DNA of 64,000 nucleotides, taken from the NCBI GenBank assembly GCA_013368375.1, contig JAACJP010000015.1, forward strand, positions 62,001 through 126,000, written 5' to 3'. Source of the stretch: Tricholomella constricta (lineage: Eukaryota; Basidiomycota; Agaricomycetes; Agaricales; Lyophyllaceae). The notes below the pieces were generated by a model. It ran no database searches, was not told the DNA's origin, and saw only the letters and a program-made list of their open reading frames with translations. Positions 39,173-48,497 of this stretch are shown piece after piece. Numbering within the stretch: position 1 is the first letter of the stretch; every line of letters begins with the position of its first letter. The position numbers and the translations under genes were made by a program.

Positions 39173-42100
39173 CTAAAAGTAACAGTAGAAGATGACGATG
39201 ATCCTGATAATGAGGGTAGGCCGATAAACAGCCTACCGAAGGATCATCCAGCACTTTTATTATCCGAGGAAGAGTTTCAAGAAACTCTTAAGGAGGGGGA
39301 TAAGCCACCTCCGAAGAAGAGAAAACCCCAACGACGACAGCAGAAGGCACAAAACGAGCCTTCGAACGAACGAGCACAGGTTGACGAGCCATGCGAAGAA
39401 CATCAGCGCGATAATGAAGCGCGTAAGACGAGCGGGGCCGACAAGGATACGGAATCAGAGCCGTATACGAATACGAGTAATCGATCATTTTGGGATAGAC
39501 CAAATCCACATCCACAATATGAGTGGATGTTCGACCCACGGATGCCGCAAGAATGGAACGCAGTAATAGCGTCAATGCGGGCTCACGAAGGAAGAAATGT
39601 AGGCACGCGAGGACAAGCGTACCGAAATCCACGGCCTGAGGAAGTATCGGAGCCAACGGAAATGAATTTTCCGGTGAATATACAACGGGCTAAACGGCCG
39701 TTGTATCGGTTACCAGTGAAGGATGAGAGTGACTTTGCTCTCGTAAAACTACGAGCTAGGTTTGATGTTAAACCTAGCAATAAAGACACAGCGCACATTC
39801 GCGCTGCAAGAACGGTGAACGGAAAAGGTAAGGCACCCAATGGAGGCCTTACCGCGGAAGATTATCCACGACTTCGCCAGCAATGGCATGACGAATTCGA
39901 AGATATGGTGGGTGGTACGAAACAACAGCTACCACCCTGGCGGGAAGTCAATCACGAGATTACTCTCGTCGATGATGAGAAACAGTACCAGTACCACGCG
40001 CCGAGGTGCCCAATGTCCCTTCGCGAGGAATTCTACGCGAAGGTCAATCGGTATACGGATTCTAAATGGTGGGAGCCTCGTTCGGTGAAGCAAGCAGCGC
40101 CGCTGCTATGTATCCCGAAAAAAGACGGCTCCCTGAGAACACCCTTGGACGCACGCCAGCGTAACGATAACACGATCAAGGACGTGACGCCCTTGCCAGA
40201 CCAGGAAGTTATTCGCGAAGATGTCGCTAGGGGAAAAATACGGTCCAAAATTGACTTAACGGATGCGTATGAACAAGTACGCATCCTTGAAAAAGATGTA
40301 CATAAAACCGCCTTCGCAACGATAGCGGGAACATACATCAGTAACATCATGCAAATCGGGGACTGTAATGCTCCCGCGACATTTCAACGATTAATGACGT
40401 CCATCTTTCGGGACGTCATTGGGAAGTTCATACATGTATACTTGGACGATATATTCATATTCTCGAACTCTATTGAGGAACATGAAGACCACTTGCGAGT
40501 TGTGTTCGAACGATTACGCGAACAATCACTCTACCTTAAATGGAAGAAATGCGAATTGTATTCGGATCGCGTTGATTGCCTTGGTCATATTATTGACGAC
40601 CAAGGAATTCACCCTGACGCCGACAAACTGGCACGGATCCGTGACTGGAGGATACCACGGAATTACAACGATATCCAACGATTCGTTGGACTTGTTAACT
40701 ATCTGGGACAATTTCTCCCAGATATATCTGCATACACTGGTCCACTAATGGCGATGACCGAGAATGGGTCGCCATTTTATTGGAGACCAATTCATCAGCG
40801 ATGCTTTGAAATGATAAAGCATATATGCTGCACAACGCCAATTATTCGGCCGATTCAACCGAAGACAGGCGAACCAATTTGGATTATCTGTGACGCCTCC
40901 AAGTCAGGCGTCGGTGCGATGTATGGACAAGGACCTACATGGATCCAAGCCCAGCCGGCTGGATTCATGTCCAAAAAATTCACTAATGCACAGCAGAATT
41001 ATGCTGTGCATGAACTCGAGACCTTAGCTATTCTCGAAGCGTTACTTAAGTGGGAGGATAAACTTGTGGGCTATAAAATCCACATCATTACCGACCATAA
41101 AGCCCTCGAATTCTTTAAGACCCAGGTGAATTTATCACCTAGGCAGCGTCGATGGATGGAATACATGTCGCGATTTAACTTCGACATAACCTATGTGAAA
41201 GGCGAACTGAACAAAGTCGCCGACTGTCTATCGCGATACTTCGAGAGCGATAACCATCAAGATCGTTACGACGTCCACGACTTCGTAGCTGCTGATGCTA
41301 GAATCGATCCTACTGGTGAAGATCTACCAGTACCACGATACCATGAAATCGTGGAAAAAGTAGTTGAGATTCGAGCGATGAAAGACGTAGAACTACGTCG
41401 AAGCAAGCGTCTTCAAGAACGCCAGGAGGATCGAGATGTCGAGGCTCAGATAATGGAGGCTGCGGCACCAAGTACCGCATCCGGAACATCGTCACACCCT
41501 CAGAAAAGCATGAGTCCAACCGAACGGGAACGTACGGTCGGAGATATTGTCCTCGGGAGGGACACAGTTTCTCCTCCCCCAGACAAAACGGATGAAAAGA
41601 TCCGTCACGACGTTATCCTTGGATACCCAAAGGATAAACTTTTTTCAGTTATTCTCGCTAACCCCATGGACTTTCGTACGTTCACCACGAAAGACAATCT
41701 CATTTGGACCACGAACGCTATAAATGATAGCGTTCTATGTATACCGCGAGAACCCGAGCTCATCACCACAATTATTGAGCAAGCCCATAAAACTATGGGC
41801 CATTTTGGTGCCGAACGGACTACTGAATATATCCGACGATGGTATTGGTGGCCATCACTAGCCACGACCGTGCGTACGTTTTGTAAAACGTGCGAGTACT
41901 GCCAGCAGATCAAGACGTCGAATCAAAAACCGTCAGGGAAACTACACTCCCTGCCAGTACCAACTAAGCCTTGGGATTCTATCGGAATGGACTTTATCGG
42001 TCCATTTCCAGAATCAAAGGGATATAATTACCTATGGGTAGTAATTTGTCGTATGACGAGTATGGTGCATATGATACCCATACATACGACGATGACAGCA

Positions 42101-43072
42101 GCCCAATTATCATGGGTATACTTACGGGAGATCGTCAGGCTCCATGGCCTGCCAAGCTCGATCGTAAGCGATCGAGACTCTAAGTTTACTTCACGCTGGT
42201 GGCGCGAACTACATAAGTTATTAGGAGCTAAGCTCCTAATGTCGACATCTTTCCATCCTCAGACGGATGGACAAACGGAGCGAGCCAATCGTAGTATTGG
42301 CCAGATATTTCGTGCCGTTGTGAGGCATGACCAAAAGGATTGGGTAGATTGTATACCCATGGCTGAGTTCGCGATAAATGCGAGCGTATCGGCTACTACC
42401 AAGTTCGCTCCATTTGAGCTGAACAGTGGATACATGCCGTCCATGTTGAAAGAGATACGCTCAGACAGCGTAATACCGAAGGGAATTCGAGAGTATGCGG
42501 AACGCGCATTGCAGAATATAGCGGAGGCGCATGACGCTATAATCGAAGCGCGCGTATTTCAAACGCGCGAGGCAAACAGGCGCCGATCCGCTGGTCCAGA
42601 AATAAAGGGGGGAGACTTGGTGTATTTATCCACCAAGAACTTGAACCTCCCCAAGGGACGCGCCCGTAAATTGTGCCCGAAATTCGTCGGGCCCTACAAA
42701 GTGCTGAAGGCCATGCCAGACACGTCGAACTACACGTTGGAATTACCTACGGCACTCATGGAGCGCCGGATACATCCAACATTTCATATATCGATGTTGC
42801 GCCCATACTACGCAACGAATGATACAATGTTCCCTAATAGAACTCATCCGGAGCCCTACGATTTTGGGGCGCCGGATAATCACGAATGGTTTGTAGAAGA
42901 CATTTTGGGCCATAGATGGACCCAAAATAATACTGTGGAATATCAGGTTAGGTGGAGTCTGGGAGACACCACCTGGGAACCGCACACCAATTGTAACAAG
43001 TTAGCGGCACTGGATCGCTACTTGGAACTACAAGGGGTGAAGAGCGCGTCGAGATTACCGCGACGAACCTAG
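39173..43072 (+). CDS. G2 pol: RT-RNase H-integrase-chromodomain
   Basis: In frame with gag after the UGA. The pre-RT segment (KVTVEDDDD, LLLSEEEF, SNRSFWDRPNPHP) is conserved with G1 and lies upstream of the first ATG (39527), so it must be made as a gag-pol fusion. RT has DLTDAYEQV and YLDD (near 40440). RNase H has CDASKSG, HELETLAI, TDHKALEF. The integrase zinc domain (HFGAERTTEY ... CKTCEYC, about 41800-41905) and core (DFIGPFPE, SDRDSKF) are intact. The chromodomain-like C-terminus (VEDILGHRW, YQVRWSLG, TTWEP) ends at TAG 43072. No lesion seen. Confidence 0.94.
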   Translation, partial: LKVTVEDDDDPDNEGRPINSLPKDHPALLLSEEEFQETLKEGDKPPPKKRKPQRRQQKAQNEPSNERAQVDEPCEEHQRDNEARKTSGADKDTESEPYTNTSNRSFWDRPNPHPQYEWMFDPRMPQEWNAVIASMRAHEGRNVGTRGQAYRNPRPEEVSEPTEMNFPVNIQRAKRPLYRLPVKDESDFALVKLRARFDVKPSNKDTAHIRAARTVNGKGKAPNGGLTAEDYPRLRQQWHDEFEDMVGGTKQQLPPWREVNHEITLVDDEKQYQYHAPRCPMSLREEFYAKVNRYTDSKWWEPRSVKQAAPLLCIPKKDGSLRTPLDARQRNDNTIKDVTPLPDQEVIREDVARGKIRSKIDLTDAYEQVRILEKDVHKTAFATIAGTYISNIMQIGDCNAPATFQRLMTSIFRDVIGKFIHVYLDDIFIFSNSIEEHEDHLRVVFERLREQSLYLKWKKCELYSDRVDCLGHIIDDQGIHPDADKLARIRDWRIPRNYNDIQRFVGLVNYLGQFLPDISAYTGPLMAMTENGSPFYWRPIHQRCFEMIKHICCTTPIIRPIQPKTGEPIWIICDASKSGVGAMYGQGPTWIQAQPAGFMSKKFTNAQQNYAVHELETLAILEALLKWEDKLVGYKIHIITDHKALEFFKTQVNLSPRQRRWMEYMSRFNFDITYVKGELNKVADCLSRYFESDNHQDRYDVHDFVAADARIDPTGEDLPVPRYHEIVEKVVEIRAMKDVELRRSKRLQERQEDRDVEAQIMEAAAPSTASGTSSHPQKSMSPTERERTVGDIVLGRDTVSPPPDKTDEKIRHDVILGYPKDKLFSVILANPMDFRTFTTKDNLIWTTNAINDSVLCIPREPELITTIIEQAHKTMGHFGAERTTEYIRRWYWWPSLATTVRTFCKTCEYCQQIKTSNQKPSGKLHSLPVPTKPWDSIGMDFIGPFPESKGYNYLWVVICRMTSMVHMIPIHTTMTAAQLSWVYLREIVRLHGLPSSIVSDRDSKFTSRWWRELHKLLGAKLLMSTSFHPQTDGQTERANRSIGQIFRAVVRHDQKDWVDCIPMAEFAINASVSATTKFAPFELNSGYMPSMLKEIRSDSVIPKGIREYAERALQNIAEAHDAIIEARVFQTREANRRRSAGPEIKGGDLVYLSTKNLNLPKGRARKLCPKFVGPYKVLKAMPDTSNYTLELPTALMERRIHPTFHISMLRPYYATNDTMFPNRTHPEPYDFGAPDNHEWFVEDILGHRWTQNNTVEYQVRWSLGDTTWEPHTNCNKLAALDRYLELQGVKSASRLPRRT

Positions 43073-43200
43073 AATGTGGCGCGGTCATGTGACCACGGCG
43101 ATCAGGAAAATTACATAACCATCAAAAGTTATGACAGAAGGTTAAATATGTTTGGCGCTAGACGCGCAACCGATTTTCAACCCTCTCAACACAAACCAAC

Positions 43201-46155
43201 ATGTACCCCAGCCAAGTACCAACCTCCAGCAACGACGCGATTCGGGGCGGCGACAGCCGCACCGACCAGCAAAATTTGAACCCGGGGCCGAGTTCAAGTG
43301 GGGAGGGAGCGCAGGGGCGCGCGGAAAATGCGCCCCTGCCCCCAACTTACATGGGCTCGCAGCCCCAATTATATCAATATCCTCCGGTTGGCCATATGAG
43401 CCAACCGCCCCATCAGGGGCAACAAACATTTCCGACGGTTGGCCATATGAGCCAACCGCACCACCAAGGGCAACAACCACCTATGGGTGGTTTTTACCCG
43501 CCAGGGCTGGCATTCCAACAGATGCCATCAATGGCGGGTTTCATGGGGTACCCGCAACCGACGTGGTACCCCCAAATGCCCATGCAGCCTGTACCGCACA
43601 ATACGCGGTACAACGAATCGGAGAAGATGGAGGTAGACGACCAAAGTCGTCTGCAAGCAAATGTCCCGCCGGCGCAAGTGGTGCGCGGCGAACCGGTGCG
43701 GCAACATGTTGCACCGAATGCAGACGACAAAGCGTCGTCGGCGTCGAGTTCGCGGAGGATGGCAGACGATCGTAGAGTATCGCCTGCGTCAAGTTCGAGG
43801 AGACCATTCGCAGACGATGGTCTCCTTTCTTCTCTCTTGGATCGATTGGAAGACGCGGGTATTCACCGCGAATTTTGTGATTTCTTGGACGATGGAATGG
43901 CGCAGCTGGTTATAACCCAGCTGCTTGATGCATACGATGGAGTTTGCGCGGATTTGAGACGCGTGAAAGCGAGAGAAGCGGCCATGGCTGAGCAACTCAG
44001 CCTGGCAAGAAAACGGCCGGCAGTAGCATCGCCGGATCGCGGGGAGGGACCATCGTCCCGACCCATAAAAAGGCAGCAAATGGAGGTGCGTCGAGAAGAA
44101 CGCACCTCATACGAGCCGCGACGACAAGAGAGGAGCGAGCCCAGGCGTCCGGAACGACGCCTGGAACAGGAGAATCGGCGGTACAACCGCCACCCCGACC
44201 AGGAAGTGTGGCGTGACGAACGCCCACTTGATTATGGTTCTCAACGGGAAGAGCGCCGAGAGGATCAAGGGACGCGCGAAGTGCGCCCCTTACCTGCTCG
44301 AGAAATCGAGCGCACGGCGTCGACATCGTCGACGTCAGCGGAAGCAAAGCCGCAAAACCTATCCGGAGCGTTACCGCCCCCGGGAGAAAGCCGGGTGCGG
44401 AACCCAGAACGAGGTTCTCAGAAGAAGGAACCTGTTGGCAAATATACTTTGCCAGCGCCAGCCCCTGCACCACCTAGTACGATGGTGCAGCCCCCAACGC
44501 CGCCCTCCAAAGGCAAACAGAAGGCATCGGATCCATATGCCGAGGCTATGGATGAATCGGACTGGGGCGAGTCGTCTGACGACGACAAGCCTGTCAGCAA
44601 GAAGAAGGCTGCCGGGCAAAAGCAGCATCGCGAGAATATGGCTCGCAAAGCTGAGAAGGAGATGCCGGGGCGGATCCCTGACGAGCTCGGGGTGGTCTTC
44701 ATCAACGACCGCCACGAGAGGGACAACCGCTTTTGGGATATGCTAGTGCGGACGATATATGTATCGTCCGCCCAGAATCGTGCCTACGCACTAGGCACCG
44801 CAGCGCGAGTGTCCGAAAGCGAGTTGGGGACGGGACACAATTCTCGTCCCCCATCGGGACGGCTATATGCCGTCGCACCACGCGGGTTCCCAATGAACCC
44901 TCGTGAAGTTGATCAGTTGTATGCACTGATCAACGATCGGCGCCCCGGCGTGACGGATGAAGAGCGGGCAGAGGCCTTTATGCTCTTTAGGGAGTTCCGG
45001 CGAGTCTCCCTCTCGGTAGCGCCCCATTTGCGCGACCGATCCATGGCTCGAGCAGCCATGGATGAATTTAGAAGCGTCAACCGACCGTTCGATACACGGT
45101 CACCCATTTGGCAGGCCGCGCCAATTAGGCGGCCTGGGAGGGCATTCGAATATAGGCCGGACAAGCCTACACGAGGCGCTGGCCTGCCTCAGCCAGGCCC
45201 CGACCATGCCCTCGATGTCGAGCACTGGTGCCGACATATGATTCACCATGGGCGTATTGGTTCAAAGAACCAATACGGAGGAATCGTCATGGACTACCGG
45301 TTCCGCGTACATAGGCGCGGAACTTGGGGATACTTGTTGGCGAATGTACTAGCGCCAACTACCCACAGCATGCGGTCATGGTTCATGCGACTTTTCGCGA
45401 CCATTACTGCGCGGCCATACCTCTACGCAGAGGCTGTGGCTGCCTATAACGAGGCCAACCCAGATCGGCCTTTCACACCGATCGAAGGCCCTGAGGTTAC
45501 CATACCTCGCATCCAAGTGATCCCTCCGGAGGTGCGGATCACTGAACAAGGTGTCTTGCAACACCTTATCAACATTGGTATTCCAGTAAGCTGGATACAC
45601 CATAGCTACACTTATGGTCTACATTATTTGGACCATAACTACTCTAACTCAGGTCCCTATAAGGACCTGTTCCGCAATGTTGACGACGATCGAGTTCGTC
45701 GTCTAGATGAAATGGGTGTTCCGCCCGCCATCCCTGAGTGGGATGGGTGGTACCATCCCACCACCGACGACATCACGCGCATCCAAACACTGATGCACGT
45801 GGAATTCCAGACCGAATCACTAGACTGTCTAGTGAGTTCGGAATGGATGTTTGTGGGTGAAGACCCACACTTCCGAGGACTCCGTGTTCGGGTGGGGGAA
45901 TATCTCCCCCCAGGCCTGCATCACCCCGCTTCATCGGGATCGACGTCCATCAACGTCGAAATGGCGGACCCGGCGGCAGCTATACCTGCCCCCGCGACAC
46001 CCTCCACAGTCGTGGCAGCTCCAACTGGAGCTACCGAAACCCAAGTGGACCCCGTGTCGGCCCTTACCGGGCCTTTATCACTGGCGGTGATTACCACCAG
46101 CCAGGGTCTGGTGGACAACAACACCACCGACCCCGACACAGTGATGGAGTCATAG
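43201..46155 (+). CDS. G2 ORF3: conserved protein of unknown function downstream of pol
   Basis: 984 codons, ATG 43201 to TAG 46155, starting 128 nt after pol in another frame. Residues 1-150 are Gln/Pro/Met-rich with a duplicated GHMSQP motif. A leucine-rich helix (SLLDRLEDAGI, CDFLDDGMAQLVITQLL) follows, then a long Arg/Glu-rich region (RREERTSYEPRRQERSE). The C-terminal half (about 480-870) is the part shared with G1 ORF3: GRIPDELGVVFI, APRGFPM, TRGAGLPQPG, MIHHGR, FMRLFA, GLHYLDHNY, NVDDDR, PPAIPEWDGW. No transmembrane helix, signal peptide or known enzyme motif is evident. The disordered N-terminus with a basic middle could bind RNA or chromatin, but that is a guess. Confidence 0.85.
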   Translation: MYPSQVPTSSNDAIRGGDSRTDQQNLNPGPSSSGEGAQGRAENAPLPPTYMGSQPQLYQYPPVGHMSQPPHQGQQTFPTVGHMSQPHHQGQQPPMGGFYPPGLAFQQMPSMAGFMGYPQPTWYPQMPMQPVPHNTRYNESEKMEVDDQSRLQANVPPAQVVRGEPVRQHVAPNADDKASSASSSRRMADDRRVSPASSSRRPFADDGLLSSLLDRLEDAGIHREFCDFLDDGMAQLVITQLLDAYDGVCADLRRVKAREAAMAEQLSLARKRPAVASPDRGEGPSSRPIKRQQMEVRREERTSYEPRRQERSEPRRPERRLEQENRRYNRHPDQEVWRDERPLDYGSQREERREDQGTREVRPLPAREIERTASTSSTSAEAKPQNLSGALPPPGESRVRNPERGSQKKEPVGKYTLPAPAPAPPSTMVQPPTPPSKGKQKASDPYAEAMDESDWGESSDDDKPVSKKKAAGQKQHRENMARKAEKEMPGRIPDELGVVFINDRHERDNRFWDMLVRTIYVSSAQNRAYALGTAARVSESELGTGHNSRPPSGRLYAVAPRGFPMNPREVDQLYALINDRRPGVTDEERAEAFMLFREFRRVSLSVAPHLRDRSMARAAMDEFRSVNRPFDTRSPIWQAAPIRRPGRAFEYRPDKPTRGAGLPQPGPDHALDVEHWCRHMIHHGRIGSKNQYGGIVMDYRFRVHRRGTWGYLLANVLAPTTHSMRSWFMRLFATITARPYLYAEAVAAYNEANPDRPFTPIEGPEVTIPRIQVIPPEVRITEQGVLQHLINIGIPVSWIHHSYTYGLHYLDHNYSNSGPYKDLFRNVDDDRVRRLDEMGVPPAIPEWDGWYHPTTDDITRIQTLMHVEFQTESLDCLVSSEWMFVGEDPHFRGLRVRVGEYLPPGLHHPASSGSTSINVEMADPAAAIPAPATPSTVVAAPTGATETQVDPVSALTGPLSLAVITTSQGLVDNNTTDPDTVMES

Positions 46156-46479
46156 GTCGGGGAGACAACTTAATCCCCCCGTCAACGAACCGACCTCGAC
46201 ACGTAGGGCGTACCGCCGGGCCGACCGCCATTGTCAGGTGCAGACCACCTGACTCCCGAGGAGCAATCCGCAGGTTGCGTATTAACGCAACATTGGATGT
46301 CCTCACCACCATTCTTTGCCGCACGGCACTTTGCGGCCGTGCAGTGGTGCTAATGCATCCACTACTCGTTAAGTCACGAATACGTATTATACCTACGTAT
46401 TCTTGCATTATTTGATAGGTCTAGGTCGCCGGGACCTAGACCCTCCTTTTACTCTCTTTTTCTGCCCAACTCCCTGGTG

Positions 46480-46511
46480 AAGATCGCTACACGCGATCTT
46501 AAAGGGGGGTA
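46480..46511 (+). promoter_or_regulatory. G2 hairpin abutting the polypurine tract
   Basis: AAGATCGC-tacac-GCGATCTT (8-bp stem, 46480-46500) is followed directly by aaaggggggta, the PPT, and then the 3' LTR at 46512. Position and shape match G1, but the stem sequence differs. Confidence 0.82.
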
Positions 46512-46732
46512 TGTAAGGACGCACACTATCTTATCTAATCTTGGTTATCTAATCGCATCTTATCGAGACGATTACGCTATTGTTTGGCAACACCTTCTGG
46601 TGTTGCCTATTTAATTCATTACATTAATTAAGTATAAACAACCTTGTACACCTATACGTAGCAATCGACAGACTTGTCAAGCTTACGTCTAGTGTGAACA
46701 ACAAGGTCCCCAAATTCTGTAACCCCGTTACA
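46512..46732 (+). repeat. G2 3' LTR
   Basis: 221 bp; one T/C difference from the 5' LTR. Followed by the TSD gctga. Confidence 0.95.
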
Positions 46733-47066
46733 GCTGACACGCATTCCAGAAGGCACGTCCGCCCGATCGTGCGCCATCGTAGGTGGGAGGAGGCGACGGC
46801 CGAATGTGCGATCCTGATCGTGGAGGGGGAGACGTCGGCGAGGGTTGCGCCGGCGTCGCGGGGGTCGTAGATGCTGCTGGGGAGGCAGCGGAGGGGTTCC
46901 CCAAAACGAGGGTATCTAAAAGAGAGGAGATGCGGTCCAGGGTGGCCGAGTTGGAGGTTTGGGTGTGGGAAAGAGCCGATATCGTGGTTTCGAGGCTCGC
47001 CAGTCGCTCTTCTGGTGTAAGTGCAGGGGGAGACGATGGCGTGTCAAAATCACCGAATTCGGACAT
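46733..47066 (-). pseudogene. G4 gag, N-terminal part
   Basis: ATG 47066 (SEFGDFDTPSSPPALTPEER). A short coiled-coil-like heptad stretch (ASLETTISALSHTQ ... ISSLLDTLV) is followed by a Pro/Ser/Ala-rich linker and the start of the capsid region (AFWNACQLY). It is interrupted by G2 here and continues at 35756, where FSLTTGQFTDDHA follows. Confidence 0.8.
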
Positions 47067-47181
47067 CTCGAGACGGGGCTTGGGCGATGATTGGAGCGGG
47101 CGCGTGTTGGACGGTTGCGTATAGCAGACACGTGTTTCGACGCGGAAGCTTGATCGGTCGGCCTCGCCGGGTCTTAGGTTG

Positions 47182-47193
47182 AGTCTATTCTGC
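47182..47193 (-). promoter_or_regulatory. G4 primer-binding site (self-priming type)
   Basis: In gene orientation the LTR end is followed by gc-AGAATAGACT. This 10-mer is the exact complement of AGTCTATTCT inside the same LTR (plus positions about 47310-47319). That LTR sequence begins about 33 nt after the start of a TATATA box, that is, at the expected RNA 5' end. No TGG tRNA complement is present. Confidence 0.7.
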
Positions 47194-47663
47194 TGTTAGG
47201 GCGACCTCACGAGCAGAGCTGAGTCGTACTGGCAGAGGGGAATCCGAAGTTATATTAAGTACAGTGAGGAATGTAAAGAGGGGCTTACCTGGCAGAGGGG
47301 AATCCGAAGAGAATAGACTAAGGATCCCCAATGCCAGTGGGCCGACTATATACGAGTACTGTACATAATAATCAAGGAATGGTCTGCGGCGCGTGTATGG
47401 ACACGTTCCCGACGCTGTCCGATCCTCGTGGCTCAGGGTACGGGCACGAGTTGGGACAGCCGACGTCGGGATGTCGGGTGGTCGGGATCGGCGTCGGGCG
47501 CGCGCAGGGAGAGATGGGAAGCGACAGGAAGTGTGTAAGTATATACACCGACGCTTGGGTCGGAGCGTCGGGGGTCGGGATCGCGAACGGTCGGGGGAGC
47601 GATCGCATGAGCGGAGGGACGATCGGTGAGCGTCGGAGGGCGCGAAAGGGAGTTCCCCTAACA
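47194..47663 (-). repeat. G4 5' LTR (right copy)
   Basis: 470 bp. In gene orientation it carries gtatatag, then AGTCTATTCT as the likely transcript start. It is followed on the plus strand by the TSD gtcat and the resumption of the N3 recombinase. Confidence 0.95.
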
Positions 47664-47668
47664 GTCAT

Positions 47669-47802
47669 GAAGCTCGGAGGTTGGACTTCCCTTTGTTTCC
47701 TTATCTACTGGCGTCGACTCGATATTTTAGTTCCTTCCGCTATAACTCGCTCATGGGCCGCCCAACGTGAGGCCTTCGCTCGAAAATTTAATTTACCTAC
47801 CT
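47669..47802 (+). pseudogene. N3 tyrosine recombinase, C-terminal end
   Basis: Resumes after G4 and the second gtcat: MKLGGWTSLCFLIYWRR includes the presumed tyrosine nucleophile, and the frame ends at TAA near 47802. Joined to 29580 it gives an intact C-terminal active-site half (HSYRIGG ... YWRR). About 190 bp of tail follow (47803-47990), resembling the region before B1 in N1. Confidence 0.85.
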
Positions 47803-47995
47803 AACTTACTCAATAATATTCCATTTCCACGTTCCCCTTCGCATGCCTTATTTGGGAAGCTCGTTTCTCTACGACGTAGAGCCATGCTCTTGGTGGGTAG
47901 TCCTAGTTTCCACTCGCTAAGTTTGCCTCTCCCTTTTGATAGTAACTTTACTACTACCCTTAATTTATTGCTACCTCTTGTACTGGGAAGGTCCT

Positions 47996-48040
47996 GAGCC
48001 GCCCAAGCCGCCCAAGCCGCCCAAGCCGCCTAAGACGCCG
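47996..48040. repeat. Short tandem repeat (GCCGCCCAA)n
   Basis: Four near-perfect 9-bp units at the point where N3 similarity stops. This is the truncation junction between N3 and the host island. Confidence 0.8.
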
Positions 48041-48497
48041 CCCCGGCGACCTCCGCACCTTCCCTCACCAAACCTTTGTCTTCTTTTCCCTCTTTTGCGC
48101 AATTTGCGAGCGCGCGCCCAGACTTATCAAAATGTCACGCAAATTCACGTGATATGAGCGCGTTGTGCTTGCGCCCTATCTTAGAGTCTGGACCTTGCAC
48201 AGTAATTATAAATATTCGTCCGAAAAAGGGGATGGAGTCCGACTGGTGTCGAAGACATGGAACTTATTTATTCGCTCACAAAGGAGTCTACCGCGACGTT
48301 TTTCTGTAACAATTGATGCGCAAAGGTTTCTTGATGCTTAAGCACGAAACCTCGAAATTTGTGATAAGAATATTGCATTTAAAAGTCGTTGTTACAGACA
48401 GACAGAGCACACGCTCGCTACACATGAAAAAGGGAATACGGGCATTGTAGAAGTTGTATAATCAACTGTGGCTTCCCTGAATCTCGTTGTCTAGCGA
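48041..48497. other. Intergenic region downstream of the laccase
   Basis: No coding region or repeat recognised. AT-richer single-copy-looking DNA; it includes the 3' flank of the laccase gene. Confidence 0.6.

Larger units (their letters stand above)
35762..46732 (+). mobile_element. G2: chromodomain Ty3/gypsy retrotransposon with a third gene
   Basis: LTRs of 221 bp at 35762-35982 and 46512-46732 differ at one position by eye. The target duplication is gctga (35757-35761 and 46733-46737), inside G4 gag. It has the same organisation as G1: gag-protease, in-frame UGA, RT-RNase H-integrase-chromodomain, long ORF3, hairpin, PPT. All frames are open, so it is the best candidate here for a currently mobile element. 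It is inserted in the opposite orientation to its G4 host. Confidence 0.95.
29581..47663 (-). mobile_element. G4: chromodomain gypsy element (minus strand), host of two nested insertions
   Basis: LTRs of 470 bp at 29581-30050 and 47194-47663, with two differences by eye. The target duplication is gtcat (29576-29580, 47664-47668) in the N3 recombinase gene. Genes run right to left: gag with zinc knuckle, then protease-RT-RNase H-integrase-chromodomain, ending at the left LTR. It is interrupted by G2 (35762-46732) in gag and by a TRIM-like element (31318-32109) in the integrase zinc domain. A gag nonsense codon and pol frameshifts make it non-functional. Features around the right LTR indicate Tf1-like self-priming. 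Confidence 0.93.
24476..47990 (+). mobile_element. N3: Ngaro-like element split by the G4 nest
   Basis: Gag, RT-RNase H and tyrosine recombinase, closest in sequence to N2. It is interrupted after 29580 by the 18-kb G4 insertion; the recombinase C-terminus resumes at 47669. After the stop at 47802 the sequence follows the N1 post-recombinase region (tgggtagtcct) only to about 47990. The B1-A2-B2 repeats are missing, so the 3' end is truncated at a GCCGCCCAA repeat. The A1 leader occupies about 24476-24640. Confidence 0.82.

Noticed and set aside
43661..44746. Alternative frames overlapping G2 ORF3
   Set aside because: Arg-rich shadows of the repetitive ORF3 sequence; only the long frame is conserved with G1.
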